Assembly (NCBI GenBank): GCA_035048815.1
Contig: JAUCBN010000025.1
Location: 10,192,501 to 10,256,500 of the forward strand
From: Abelmoschus esculentus
Lineage: Eukaryota; Streptophyta; Magnoliopsida; Malvales; Malvaceae
Length of the DNA stretch: 64,000 nucleotides
Direction: 5' to 3'
Positions within the stretch are counted from its first letter, which is position 1. Each line of letters opens with the position of its first letter. The notes under the pieces were generated by a model. That model had not been told where the DNA came from. It did not search any database and saw nothing but the letters and a program-made list of their open reading frames with translations. Below are positions 12,042 through 23,529 of the stretch, piece by piece. The translations under genes and the position numbers were made by a program.

Positions 12042-13719
12042 TCATCCTTTGGGAAAGGGTGGTGGGGGTCTAACTTCTTCCACAGTTAGGGCAGGAACTG
12101 ATTTTGTCGTGGCATTTTTGCTCGCTCCATCAGTAGGTTCCTTTGTCAAACCTTCCTCCTTGTCCTTTTCCTTGAGAATTTCCTCAAACATTTCTTCTTG
12201 TACAGGTTTGGGTACGGAATCTCCACTCGTCTTCCCCCCAAACTTATCTTCTTCATTAATCTGCTTGCCACTCCTTAGTGTAATCATGCTACATTGGTCT
12301 TTACCATGTTGCTTAGTGAATTCAGTATCACTGGGCAGACGTCTTGGCTGACGCTCTTGTAATGCCGTGGCAATGTGGCCAACCTGACTCTCTTGATTTC
12401 GCAATGAAGCATTGTGGCTTTGTAGTAAGGTTCATTGGTTCTTAATGGTTGTAGTATGCTCTTGAAGCATAGTCTTTGTACTTAGAATGAATTCTTGCAT
12501 AATCGCCTCCAAAGAACTGGTATTCGATGATGATGCAGCCCCCTTGTTCTGATTATGCCAAGGCATAACTCGGATGTTGAAAATTCTGGGGCTCATTTTG
12601 ATTTCTAGCTGGGGGATTAGGATTGTTGGATCCTTTGTTTCCCCATGAAAAATTTAGATGTTGTCGCCATCCTGGATTGTAGGTATTAAAGTAGGGATTG
12701 TTGTTGTTCATATTGAAGTTGCTCACATAATTGGCTGACTCATGGTTTCCTGGGCACTCACTCTCATGATGATTGCCATGACATAATAAACATGTTGAAC
12801 TAGCCATCTTTACTTCCTTCACCTCATTGGAACGTTGGATGCTCTTCAAAATGTTGGTGATAGCTGAGAGTTGGGCGGATAATGAATCCTTAGCATCAAG
12901 CTCGAATGTCCCTTGCGTCTTCCTCCCGGTTCCAAGTCTCGTCGATGGAAATTGATAGTCATTATTGGTAATTCTATCAAGAATGTCAAATGCCTTCTCG
13001 GGTGATTAGTCTAGTGAAGTTCCATTTGCCGAGGCATCTAGCATCATTCTGGTCGGTGCATTGACTCCGGTGTAGAACATCACAACTTCAGTTCAACCTT
13101 GAAATCCATGATTTGTACACTTACGAAACAATCCCTTATATCGATCCCAATATTCGCACATTGACTCGTCATCATCTTGTCCAAAAGAAGCAATGTCATT
13201 TCTAAGCTGGGTGTGTAGATTCGGAGGATTATACCGAAGCAAAAAGCTCTTGCACAAATCAGCCCATGACTTCATCGAACCAGATGGTACTCCACTCAAC
13301 CATCCCCTTGCTCGGCCACATAGGGAATAAGGGAGTAGCTTGAGCTTCAACACATCCTCATGAACTCCTTGTTGACGGAATGAATCAAAAACTTCTAGAA
13401 AAGCTCGAATATGTTGTCTTGCGTCTTCGTGCGCAATACCACCAAATTGCCCAATAGAATTCAACATATAGAACATGACAGGCTTTAATTCGAAGTGTGT
13501 AGCTTGAATTTTTGGTGCCACGATGCCAGGATTAAGATCATCCAAGATAGGATTTAAATGGTCCCTAATAGCCCTTGGTCGAGGTGCAGCAGCGTTGAGA
13601 TTTGACCGGACATTTGGTGGGTCCATAGCTCTATGCTGAGTACACCTTCTTTGCCGAAACAAACACTCAACTTTAGGCACTATAAGATAGAGAGGTCCGT
13701 CAGTAGACCTTCTGGACAT
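12042..13719 (-). pseudogene. Gag of element M
   Basis: The ATG at 13719 lies about 120 nt after the primer site. The frame contains the Athila Gag core: HFELKPVMFYMLNSIGQFGG, EDARQHIRAFLEVFDSF, LKLKLLPYSLCGRARGWLS, SWADLCKSFLLRYNPP and CEYWDRYKGLFRKC. A stop at 13093-13095 replaces a Trp seen in relatives (GFQ-G-stop). Further along are MMLDASANG, the knuckle CLLCHGNHHESEC (CX2CX3HX4C, with the shortened spacing also seen in A and C) and NPGWRQHLNFSWGN, then a poorly conserved Q/N-rich region with several stops. The 12404-12042 frame (RLPSDTE, ITLRSGKQI, VRPPPPFPKG) leads into the protease. Confidence 0.88.
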
Positions 13720-13835
13720 GCAATGAGAAATATCCTGAAAGGAAAAACAAGAAAAACAAGTAAAACTGAACTAGAAAATAAACAAAGCAAAACAAAAAAT
13801 GCCAAGATAAAAATAACAAACTATTCTTTTGTCGA

Positions 13836-13853
13836 TCCCCGGCAACGGCGCCA
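13836..13853 (-). promoter_or_regulatory. Primer binding site of element M (tRNA-Asp type)
   Basis: On the minus strand TGGCGCCGTTGCCGGGGA, ten bases after the LTR end, is the primer site reported for plant Athila-lineage elements. It is intact here. Confidence 0.9.
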
Positions 13854-13862
13854 AAAACTTGG

Positions 13863-16800
13863 TGTTGACTCTGTAGTGCTATAAATTATGCGAACACGTA
13901 TGTGCAAGTATACACAGTCATACAAGTAATAAAGGGTGAGTGAGTATCGTTCCCACGAGGATCGAGGTAACCAGTAAGTCAAAATTGTCGAGGCAAAAAT
14001 ATATCACTAACTAAAAAGGAAAATAAAGATAGAAACAAGTGGAAATGGATATGTACGGTGAAGCTGTAATGGTGAAATGCTATGGCAATTTCAGAATGCA
14101 AGCAATTGAAATATGCCAAGGCAAAGTGGAAAGGATGGTGATGGTGCGATAGGTTTATGGATGTGGTGTGTGGAATGTATCGCCGTGTGATTGCAAGAGA
14201 ATAGTGAAACAAAGAAAGCAGTTTGTAAATGTTGAGAGAAAAACAGGATGCAAGAACATGTTTAAGCAATATGTTGTACTAACCCTCTATTGATGAGCTC
14301 TCCTGGGAATGATTGGTGGAGGTTCCTATGGACTTCTTAACCTTACTCCTACAAACATATAGCAGCTATGGTGTATATTTACTCTACAGAGGTTTCTAGA
14401 GTGCTCTCGATCTCTCGAGTCTTAGGAACCTAACAAACTAAAATGCCACGACATCTCCTCACGGTCTCAATAATGACACTAGCCTATCGACAAAGCTCAC
14501 TCCTTTTAGTCATTGAAACCCTCACCTAAGTCTCTCTCGAGTACCTAAGGTCAGATTAGGCTCTGGTTACTATCTGAAGCTCATTGCTCACAAAGATCCT
14601 CCCTTAGCTCCTCTCAGATGATCTAAGGATCTATAGCTAGGTTTCTCTCGAACACCTAACATGCATCTAAACACGGACACTCTCATGCCTCTTACAATGC
14701 TTAAATGATCAACAACAATGAGCAAAGCAAATACACAAACACATAGAAGACTATATATTAATAAAAAGCAAAAGTTAATCATCCAAAGTAGCAACCACCT
14801 AAATAAAGCAACACAAGGTGGGGCGAAAGTTAAAGAAAGTATCGTCCACATATATCTTTAATCATCCACAATCATCCTCTTAAAAATGTGAAAAATAAAG
14901 CAAAGAAAGGAGGATAGAAGACACCCTCGGTTGCGCAGGCCGCCGGCTCTTCAACCACCACGGGACGCTTTAGCGTGCTAGCCCCTCTCGGGTGCCTAGC
15001 ACGCCACTCCTTTCAAGCTCTATCAATGGAGAACACTTCGGCCAGAGTTTGAAGGAGAAAGGTGGTAGCTTTCCTCCGCCGCAAACAGCTCCAAAGGTGC
15101 TTCTTTGTTTGTGTTTAATCTCCCAAAAAAAAAAGAACCTCCTTTGCGTGGGTCACCATGGCTTAAAAAGGGGCTAAAAACCCCAAGGTTTGGTGGAAAT
15201 TCCCTTAGCACCCTTGTTCACGTGATGGCATTTCTACCATGATGACAGTGGTCCCCTACTGAGGTGGCTGTGGTCCCCTACAGTGGTGGCTATGGCCAGG
15301 CTGTAATGGCACCATCTATAACTTTTCTCAAAATATCTTTTTGCCGTTTAGCTCAACATAGGAGTCCTCCATAATTGCCATGGCATTTTCCGATCGCTAT
15401 CCTTCTACGAATGCCATGACAAATTTCATCAACTTCAATTTTGCTTTACCTGCATAACACAACCCAAGAACACAACCTTTCCCGTGAAATAGCACCCGTT
15501 GCCACACTAAAAATGTCAAGGCATAAATAAGAAACTACATGAAATTATATAAGCTTAAATGCATCTAGATGAGCCTACATGAGCTTAAGGACAATAAATA
15601 ACTTAAGTAAAAAGTGATATGAACCCGGTAGTATGGTGCGAGTCATATATGATATTGCTCGATCGTGATTCTAGTAAGAACAGATTTCACAAGAATTGTT
15701 ACGCTATAATTTCATAAATATAAAGCATAAGAATGAAATAATAATAAGAAGAAGAAAATGATGGAATGAAAGATATGGTAAAGGTTTGAAGTGTATGGAA
15801 TTTTGATGGTTCTAGTGGTTATATGAAATGAATTAAAAAGTGGTGAAAAGATGATGGAAGTGATGGTGAAAGTGACATGGATTTTGTAAGTTGTAAGGAT
15901 GATGGATTGTGACCCGCTAGCTATATCGAGCTAGGAACCAACAATATAACTTTGTGGATTGAAGTGAAGGAATGTGGCACGTGACCCACTAGATATAAGG
16001 AGCTAGGAACCAACGCGATAATAAGATGGAATGGATGAAGACTACAAGCCTAACTTGAAGCCGATAGAGTTCTCGCAAGAACAAAGCAGAAAGAAACCTT
16101 TCAAAAGAGTTTTATTATATCAAAGTTGTCTCATAAAAATGAAGGAAATGTTCCTATTTATAGTGTTCATAGGAACCATATGAAGAGTCTTACAACAAGA
16201 GATGAATGCTTCATCTTTATGGTGATGAATGCTAATGAATGCTTTGTTTTCTCTTCTATCTTTAAGTGGAAGAATGTTCAAGGTATTAGTGATGATTTTG
16301 GACTTAATTTAGGCTTAATATACATATAATTTCGTCCAAATGGTGGAAGGACTCTTGGGCTGCCTTGTCTTGCTCTTTCATGGGGAAAAAGAAGGTGAAA
16401 ATGAACACTTGATGTATGTAGACACTTTGGTAGCAAAAGGGGAGTGTCTCTTCCAATTCCATGCTGATCCTCAAGCTAATTAACCTTCTTGAATGTCATA
16501 ATATTATGCATTAAGTGGGCCTTCATTGCTTGTCTTCATGTAGAATACAAATAGCCTCCAAAGATGATGAAGAAGTGACTTAAATGCCTTGATTATTTGC
16601 ATAATGATGGCCTTTATTTGTATGGATAAAAATCAGCTTTGAATTGACTTGAATATGTGAATAAATAAGACCTTCAATGACTTGTCTCTTTGATGAAGAT
16701 GAAAGGACTCTTCCTTGGCTCAAAATCATCCAAATCACCCTTGCATAAAATTCTAGTAATGAAAATTCCAGCCTGCACTATCTTCGGTAAATCGATCATA

Positions 16801-17443
16801 TCTCAAGCTACCGATATCGGATTAAGGTGATTCAAAATGAGTTGGAAAGCTAAGAGATAGACGAATAAATGTGAAAGAGACTTCAAGACTCAATTCGTCC
16901 CAGATCCAGTTCAAAAATAGAGATCAATATGACATGTATTCCTGTATTTGGTGTGACTGTTCATCTCCCTTCATTCACCTAACACAAAGGTAAACTTTAC
17001 TTATATTTTAATTAAAAAAATGCATAAAAAAATTTAAGAGTTAGTTTGATTAATTAACTAATTCAATGAATGAACTAGCTTGATCAATGCACTAACTTTA
17101 TTAATGAACTACATGCATTAATGAACTAATGCTTCATTGCAACACATGCTTAAATGAACCTAACTAATGTACATGCTTGAATGAAGTAGCATGCTTATTT
17201 CTTCATGTAATTTAATACCATGCAACTATTAATATTCATGTAGATTCATTCAAAAGAATAAATCATGCAAATGAATGACAGGATATAATGCATAAATGAG
17301 CAAGTAGATAACAAAATATGGTAGAACTCCCTCTGAATAATTCATGGAAAAAGTCCAAGGTATGACAAGTATATGTAAAATGATGAGTCTGGTTAGGATC
17401 ATATCAAAAAGGCTTAAAATATAGTCTTTTTACGGAGTTATCA
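13863..17443 (-). repeat. 5' LTR of element M, split by a solo LTR
   Basis: On the minus strand it starts TGATAACTCCG at 17443 and ends AGTCAACA at 13863. Without the inserted solo LTR (15615-17406) and one copy of the AAAAG duplication, its length is about 1784 bp. The part 14921-15614 matches the 3' LTR remnant. The expected target duplication next to the outer end would be TGTAT (17444-17448); its partner is lost with the truncated left LTR. A 60-codon frame at 14992-15177 recurs at 4615-4797 but only because both are LTR copies. Confidence 0.85.
15615..17406 (+). mobile_element. Solo LTR inserted in the 5' LTR of element M
   Basis: A 1792-bp block starting TGATATGA and ending TCATATCA, flanked by perfect AAAAG duplications (15610-15614 and 17407-17411). 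Removing it and one AAAAG restores the M LTR so that it matches 5230-5260. It has no coding region, primer site or polypurine tract, so it is a solo LTR left by LTR-LTR recombination. Strand cannot be decided from the symmetrical ends; plus is nominal. The family is unrelated to the other LTRs here. A TATA-like CTATTTATAG lies at 16152-16161. Confidence 0.88.
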
Positions 17444-19160
17444 TGTATATTTGGAGAACGACAAGGATATTTATTTATATACTTATTATTATCTCATTCA
17501 ATATGTTAATATTAATTTTTTGAAAGTTAAATTATTTCAACTTTAGTATAATTGTTTTATATATTTTAATTAATTAAATTTTATACAAAAAATAAAGAAT
17601 AAGGTATTTTTGAAAGATTAATTTGAAAGTGCTTCTTCTTTGGTGGAAGAAAAAATATATTATAAATGATACCTTTCCCTTCATAGGTTAGGGAGAAAGA
17701 AACATCTTTTAGTCATATCAAATATTCAATAGAAGGCGTTCAAAGCGATTATGGTTACTTAATGTCCGACCATTGGTAGTAGCCTTAACGCTTTTGGACA
17801 CGGACAAACTTTCCTTTCCTTTTTACTTTTAGCATCTATCACTCCATAGCAAATTTTCTTATGTTTTGTAAATAATTTTTAGTATGACGGATAGATAAAA
17901 ACAAAGTTAAGATTTGAATTTAAGATGATAAAATATAAATATTTACAATTAAATGATAAATTCAAAAATAAATTAATTTTTAAAATAATTTAGATGGGAG
18001 GACCAAAATAAAAATAAATTTTTCGGGTGAACAGAACAATTTCCTTTCCGACCCTTAATGCCTCCCTCTATGCAGATAGGTTTTGTTTAGATTTTGAACT
18101 TGGGACAATAGTTATTGAACAACGTTATATTACACCAATGATTCTATAAAATTTTAATTGAGCATATAGATTTATCATAAAAAATAATTTAAATGAATTT
18201 GTTCCATTGCAATAATATGTCAAAAATCATATTTACATATATAATTAAATGTAATTATTTGTTGCAATTAGTGATATTTTTTTAAAAGTGGGCGTTTAAA
18301 GCTGCCACTAATTTTTAAATTTTAAATCCTAAATTTTAAATTTTAAATCCTAAACTTTAAATCAAAATATATTCCTAAATCATAAAACATAACAAAAAAT
18401 ATTAAATCTTAACACTATATATGTAAAATATAATTTTTTACTGACAATACATAAAATATATTTTCATAAATAAAATCATAGATTTTTATCATGATATCTG
18501 ATATAGAAGTTTAACTTTTAAGCATATAATTAGCAGTTCGATCACATTCATATGTCGATGACAAGTTATTTACATGCTTAAAGAATAAATGAATTAATCA
18601 TTGTCATCAATAATAAATAACTCAAACTTGAAAGAAGATTAAGATTTTAATCTCAACTGTATGATTTTTTTAGTATGTACATGATCGATGTGTTCATCTT
18701 CACGGGCCGGGCTGAGATACAACATAAAAAAAAATTATCGGTTTATGAAAAAAAATTAATACACAAAGTAAATTGAAATTTAATTTACATAAATTTTTAA
18801 TTTTAATAATTTAGGGTTTAATTTAAAGTTTAAAGTTTAGGATCTAAGTTTTCATATAATTTACGTTAGTGTTTAGAATATAAAGTATAAAATTTAGAGC
18901 TTTGAATTTAATTTTTAAAGTTAAGATTATGAATTTAAGATTTAAATTTTATAATGTAAATATATATACTTATATAAAATAAATATTACATAATATATGG
19001 ATCAAAATTTTAAGCATAAAATATATTTATTCTATAATTTTTTGAATCAGAAAACCTGGTTGCATTTATTATCATAATAATAAAAACCAACAAACTATCC
19101 TTTAATAACAATCAAATAAAGAAAAAAATAAACAAAACAACCGGTCAAACTTTCTTCCCC

Positions 19161-19167
19161 TATAAAA
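19161..19167 (+). promoter_or_regulatory. Possible TATA box
   Basis: TATAAAA preceded by CTTCCCC, 58 bp before the ATG of the small ORF at 19225. In such AT-rich DNA a chance match is likely. Confidence 0.2.
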
Positions 19168-19224
19168 TGCAATATTCTAAACCTTTCAATTGAACTTAAA
19201 AACTAAAGGAAAATAACAAGAAGG

Positions 19225-19359
19225 ATGGATCTTAAACCTCAAAGTATGTTTTGCTATTGCATCAATGGGACACGGGGTAATTTGCGTCAGAGAAGACCAA
19301 ATGCTCAACTGAGTAAGGAATTTTCTAAATCCAGTATCGATCTTCATTACCCAAAGTGA
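19225..19359 (+). CDS. Small ORF of 44 codons, unrecognised
   Basis: The frame begins MDLKPQSMFCYCINGTRG, continues with a basic stretch NLRQRRPNAQL and ends SIDLHYPK. It lies in the only higher-complexity part of the 17444-21164 intergenic block and is preceded by a TATA-like motif. I do not recognise the protein. It has no signal peptide. A GT that could serve as a splice donor (AGCGAAGGTAAAC near 19403-19415) follows, so it might be the first exon of a decayed host gene. A chance ORF is at least as likely. Confidence 0.18.
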   Translation: MDLKPQSMFCYCINGTRGNLRQRRPNAQLSKEFSKSSIDLHYPK

Positions 19360-21164
19360 CATCTTGTACAATACCGTGTGCAATTCGATTTCCATGTCTT
19401 AGAGCGAAGGTAAACAAACATGCACTAAATAGTTTTGCAATTTTTTTTTCCTATATAATTCCACTGATCATCGAGTTGTCTTGTTGTTTGGATTTTAATT
19501 TTTTTATGATTGAAAGACAATCCCCTTCAACAATGGCAGACGAAAAATCCAGGTCAATTATGAATAAGTTATGCGTACTTGAGAATTTTCGAGTGGTCTG
19601 AATAAAAAAAATATATTATTATCATTGAAAAATATGAATTTATAATAATTTAATAGTAAACATTAAGCGATATGTACTATTAATTATATATATTATTAAT
19701 TATTTTAGTAACTTTTAAACACATGATTATTCATTTTTCAAAATAAAATGTGTTAAAACTGAAAATAAAAAGTTAATATAATAAAAATTTGAAAGAAAAT
19801 TAAAAATATGTGAAAATAAGTAGAAAAGTATTTTTTAAACTATTTTGTTTTGAAAATAAAGAATAAGTATGTTTTTCGTCATGTGATTTCAGTAGTTGTA
19901 AAATAATTAATGATACATATCAATATATATGATCATCGATACATATTGGTACAAAACATTTATTCTAGAATTTTTATGAATTAAACATGTCTTATCAAAT
20001 AGTTGAGATAAAAATGAACAAATACTATCACGAGATTAGTATAAATTTAATTATTTTTGTTAATTTTAAAATAATGATAAAAATAAAATTAATTATTGAA
20101 GTAGTGAATGTTGAGATAAATATTGGATATAACAATTTAAGTAAAAAAAATATTTTTTGATTTATTCGAATATTATAAAAAATTTCAAATTCTATTCAAC
20201 TTAAAAAATATGTTCAAAATGTTTTCTAACTTTTTTACTTATACAAATATTTTCGATATATTCATCCGTCAAAAATAATCTTTTAGTACAAGTATCAAAT
20301 TTTTATAAGAAAAATAAGCCTTCTGTACTGGTATGCTTATGTCACATACTGATACGTAATATTTTTTTAAATTCTTAAAAAGTCAGTCAGTATTGATATT
20401 GACTAGTTAGTCGGGATGTTCTTTTTTGGATAGCGAATCAGATCAGATTCGAAAAATTGAATATCCAAAATTTCAAATCGATAAAATAAAGATTTATATT
20501 TGATCCAGAAAAAATAGATATCATGCCATTTATATATCCGATTATTCGAATATAATTTGGTTTAAATATTTTTTCAAATTTGATGGTAATATATATAAGA
20601 ATTTCAAAATATCAAATATAAAAAACAATAAATTGATAAATATCTATATTCACATCTATAGAAATTTTGTTTTTAAAATTTTTGAATATAATAGACATCA
20701 AATTGCAAAATGTAACTATATTAATATTTATATTAATATTTATAATCTAAAACTTAAAAGATCTAAAAATTAAAAATCATATTTAATATTCGATCCAAAA
20801 ATAAAAATAAGATTGAATATCCTAATTTTTAGAACGGATTAATTTAGTCAAATATTTTTATATACCCCTACTAATCTAATGACATCTCGAATATCAATAT
20901 TTCGTTACACTACTGATAGTTTTTTTCGTATTTATAATGATTCTTTTTATGCGAAGTAGGTACTGATACAACAAGGTATGTATCGAAATTCACTGCACCA
21001 GTAGTGCATTTATGGCTAAAAACTAACTCTCTAACAGTTTTAAATCTTTCCCAACGGTCATAAACGATTAGATTCGTATTTCATATTTATAAGAGCATGT
21101 CATGGTCACTTAAAAATGATTAAAGAATATATCAAAGATTAATAATCAAGAAAAATATTCTTTA

Positions 21165-21402
21165 TGTTGTGAATAAAGTAAAGAATAAGAATAAAATAGG
21201 AGAACAAAGATGAGAGACAAAAGAGAGAGATTTGTACTATATTCTCAAAGTAGGGTTGTTTACAATGCTTTGACTAAAAGTCTATATTCATAGGCATAAG
21301 ATGGAAATCCTAATTCCAATGGGTATTAAACTCTAATAATAAAGTCTATTAAATTTTAGCTTAATATATGGATATCCATCATAAATAAAGATATTCATAA
21401 TA
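21165..21402 (-). repeat. 3' LTR of a Ty1/copia relic
   Basis: On the minus strand this 238-bp block starts TATTATGAATATC (a TG to TA change at the terminus) and ends TTCACAACA. It directly follows a polypurine stretch. The upstream minus-strand text (CACTCTTTTTCCCTTAACC, AAGGTTTTAACGAG) is the characteristic 3' non-coding region of a widespread plant copia group. The partner 5' LTR is not seen in the window. Confidence 0.75.
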
Positions 21403-21412
21403 CTCCCCCTTG
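21403..21412 (-). promoter_or_regulatory. Polypurine tract of the copia relic
   Basis: On the minus strand AAGGGGGAGT abuts the LTR at 21402, as expected for the plus-strand primer of a copia element. Confidence 0.7.
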
Positions 21413-22126
21413 GATATACATAAAGATAATGTATCTCGTTAAAACCTTATTAATATAAAAATCTTGTGGGAAAAAAATCTTAGTAAAGGAAAAAGAGTAC
21501 ACACATATTTGATATGCATAACATGTACCCTAAACCCATTGAAATAAAACATCGGTTAAGGGAAAAAGAGTGCAACGCGTATTTACTTCCCCTCATGAAA
21601 ATATCGCATAAGATCTTTGAATGTTCATAATTCAATATTGAATACAATTTTAAAATATTGAAGTAGATTATGCACTAGTGGATAAATCTTCCAAATTATT
21701 ACTTGAAATAATTCATTGAATACTATTCTTTTGAAGATCATGAGGGACGAAACTTTAAAAAAAATGTTTCGTTTTATCACATTTGATATATCCACCTTGA
21801 GATATAAATTTTACATTATTTCTACACAAGATAGCTTATATCTTATCTTGTGAAAACAATTCACATATCTTCAGGATATGTTTAGCCAAACACATATTTC
21901 GCTTTGCTTCATGCATAACAATTATTTACAAGTAATGATCTCGTAGCACTTAAATAATATTTCTTTACCAACTAAGATACGATGGTTCCAGATCAAATAT
22001 TGTATATATTGTGCTTTTAGACCAAGAATGTCATTACCCTTTTCTCGGGGGTGAAATGGATCGTTTAGATTAAGAGACATAGCAAATATAAGGGTGATCA
22101 ATGAATATGCGTTATGCATGTAAACT
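21413..22126 (-). pseudogene. Copia polymerase 3' part and 3' UTR, left of element A
   Basis: Near 22020-22080 the minus strand encodes NDPFHPREKGNDILGLK, the segment that in copia polymerases precedes PEVPYLSAIGALMYLA. The following coding region (rest of RT end and RNase H) is deleted or unreadable, and 21413-21900 is the typical copia 3' non-coding stretch. This piece continues directly, across the inserted element A, from the minus-strand copia sequence that ends at 29612 (ILVHQSTYIKNV). The TSD of element A is at 22122-22126 (AAACT). Confidence 0.7.
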
Positions 22127-23431
22127 TGATAAGTGCGCAACACACTATCACTTTTTACTCCTTTTATGGGCATTAATCACCGAATATACACCCACTCGAA
22201 CCAATGCATGTGCTTTATGTGATATATTTAGAAGCTATACTCATATAGATAATATTTGCAGAAAAAGGCACATTTTACTGCATTTTCATATCTGTGCAGG
22301 AGAACCAGTACCGCGGCAGGACCTGATGCCGAGGCAGCAGCAGAAAGATAGGAAGCAAGACTGTAGGTGATGAAAAGATAAAAATCCAAGAAACGTGTCT
22401 GGACTCAAAGCCCATGAATCAGAGCTGGCTAGCATGAGGAAAAGCCCAAGGAAAGACCACGCGGGAAAGCCCCTTAGTCGAATCAAACTTGGAAATATTT
22501 TAATTATGTATTTGACTTGTTCCCTACTCCAAGTTGTATTCTACTTAGGAAAGGTTTGCCCTAGGTCTAGCCTATATAAAGACCTAGCCACCCAATGTAC
22601 GATACACGGAATACCTAGGGAGAGAGCCGATCTTTATACTTGTCTTCTTCCTCTCCATTATGTTCTAAACCTTCTTAGGGGTTAGGTGAAGGTTATCGAG
22701 TATATATGAGAGGAGATTGTAATTTGTCTTTGATTCAATGCAATAAAATTATCAAGGTTTGCTTATCTTTTGTTATTCCTTGTTCTCACATTTGAGCTCG
22801 GGAGAGGAGAGTGTGAGTCATCCATTTATCTAAGCTCGGGAGAGTTAGATTCACGAAAGGGATAAGTACGGTGTTTCAATCGCAAAATACTAACTCGGCT
22901 TAGGGATAGGTTAAGAGTTTCAGCGGCTAAAAGAAGTGTGAGATTGGTTGGTGAGTATAATTGGTTCACTCCGGGAGGTATCATCAAGGACTAGTCATCA
23001 ACAGCACTCTGACTTAGGGATAAGTGGAGTCATCTAAGGACACTTTGCCGAACTTTGGTAAAGTCTACCCACGAGCAAGGGATTGCCGCGGCGGACAGTA
23101 TTGTCACTACCAAGGTAGTAAACTGCAGTGCTGCCGAGGCAGTGATATACGATTGCATTGAGCAGAGACAAGTCAATCAAATCCACAATACAACGCAACT
23201 GGATCCTGACCCATCTCTCTCTATTATTCCAACTCTTTACTTTTATTTAGTTCTTTTAGTTTAGATAAACCAACTCAATTCACTTGTGTTTTTACTTTTC
23301 TACAGAACAAGAAGGTGAAGGAAGCATATTAAGTCTACCGGTCCCTAAGGAGACGATAATCCGATAATACTTATCACTTATTACTTTCGATGTTTCCACT
23401 TGCACTAAACGCGCACTTTTGACACGCGACA
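22127..23431 (+). repeat. 5' LTR of element A
   Basis: 1305 bp, TGATAAGTGCGCAAC ... GACACGCGACA. A promoter TATA box TATATAAA is at 22573-22580 and a polyadenylation signal AATAAA at 22742-22747, bounding a plausible R region. Several GC-rich palindromes of the form TGCCRNGGCA occur (near 22305, 22327, 23086 and 23131). The ends carry an 8-bp inverted repeat AAGTGCGC/GCGCACTT (22131-22138 and 23411-23418). Confidence 0.92.
22573..22580 (+). promoter_or_regulatory. LTR TATA box of element A
   Basis: TATATAAA in AGCCTATATAAAGACC. The same box is at 29155-29162 (A 3' LTR), 39297-39304 (C1), 41353-41360 and 51807-51814 (C2 LTRs) and about 57871 (C1 3' LTR), always about 440-460 bp from the LTR start in full LTRs. 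Confidence 0.75.
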
Positions 23432-23437
23432 AGTTTT

Positions 23438-23455
23438 TGGCGCCGTTGCCGGGGA
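23438..23455 (+). promoter_or_regulatory. Primer binding site of element A (tRNA-Asp type)
   Basis: TGGCGCCGTTGCCGGGGA, identical to that of element M and six bases after the LTR end. It is intact. Confidence 0.92.
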
Positions 23456-23529
23456 CTGACAACTAAATTTTGTTTTCTTTATTTTCTTGTTTATTTTTAT
23501 TTTTATTTTACTTTTGCTTTTCGTGGTGT

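Larger units (their letters stand above)
4542..17443 (-). mobile_element. Athila-type Ty3/gypsy element M (autonomous lineage, decayed)
   Basis: Reading on the minus strand: 5' LTR (13863-17443, interrupted by a solo LTR), tRNA-Asp-type primer site (13836-13853), gag, protease, RT, RNase H, integrase, an extra ORF2, 3' UTR, polypurine tract and a truncated 3' LTR (4542-5268). The order gag-pro-RT-RH-INT plus a downstream extra ORF, the primer site and the CDLGSS protease all fit the Athila lineage. Frameshifts or stops interrupt every coding domain. M matters as the pol-containing relative against which the pol-less elements A, C1 and C2 can be compared. Confidence 0.9.
17444..21164. other. 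AT-rich intergenic DNA
   Basis: About 3.7 kb of AT-rich, low-complexity sequence between element M and the copia relic. I see no transposon domains. Around 18297-18365 there is a short tandem run of TTTTAAATCCTAAA-like units, and around 18800-18960 the opposite orientation (TTTAGGGTTTAA, AAAGTTTAGGATC), both resembling degenerate telomere-like motifs common in plant intergenic DNA. The only stretch of higher complexity is 19130-19600, where a TATA box and a small ORF are noted separately. Sequence around 20330-21060 also has no recognisable content. Confidence 0.6.

Noticed and set aside
18297..18960. Telomere-like TTTAGGG arrays
   Set aside because: Only degenerate AT-rich runs with single TTTAGGG matches; not an interstitial telomere array.
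22395..22685. 96-codon ORF in the A LTR, repeated at 28977-29267
   Set aside because: Its recurrence is due to the LTR pair; in C1 and C2 LTRs the frame is broken and there is no recognisable domain.
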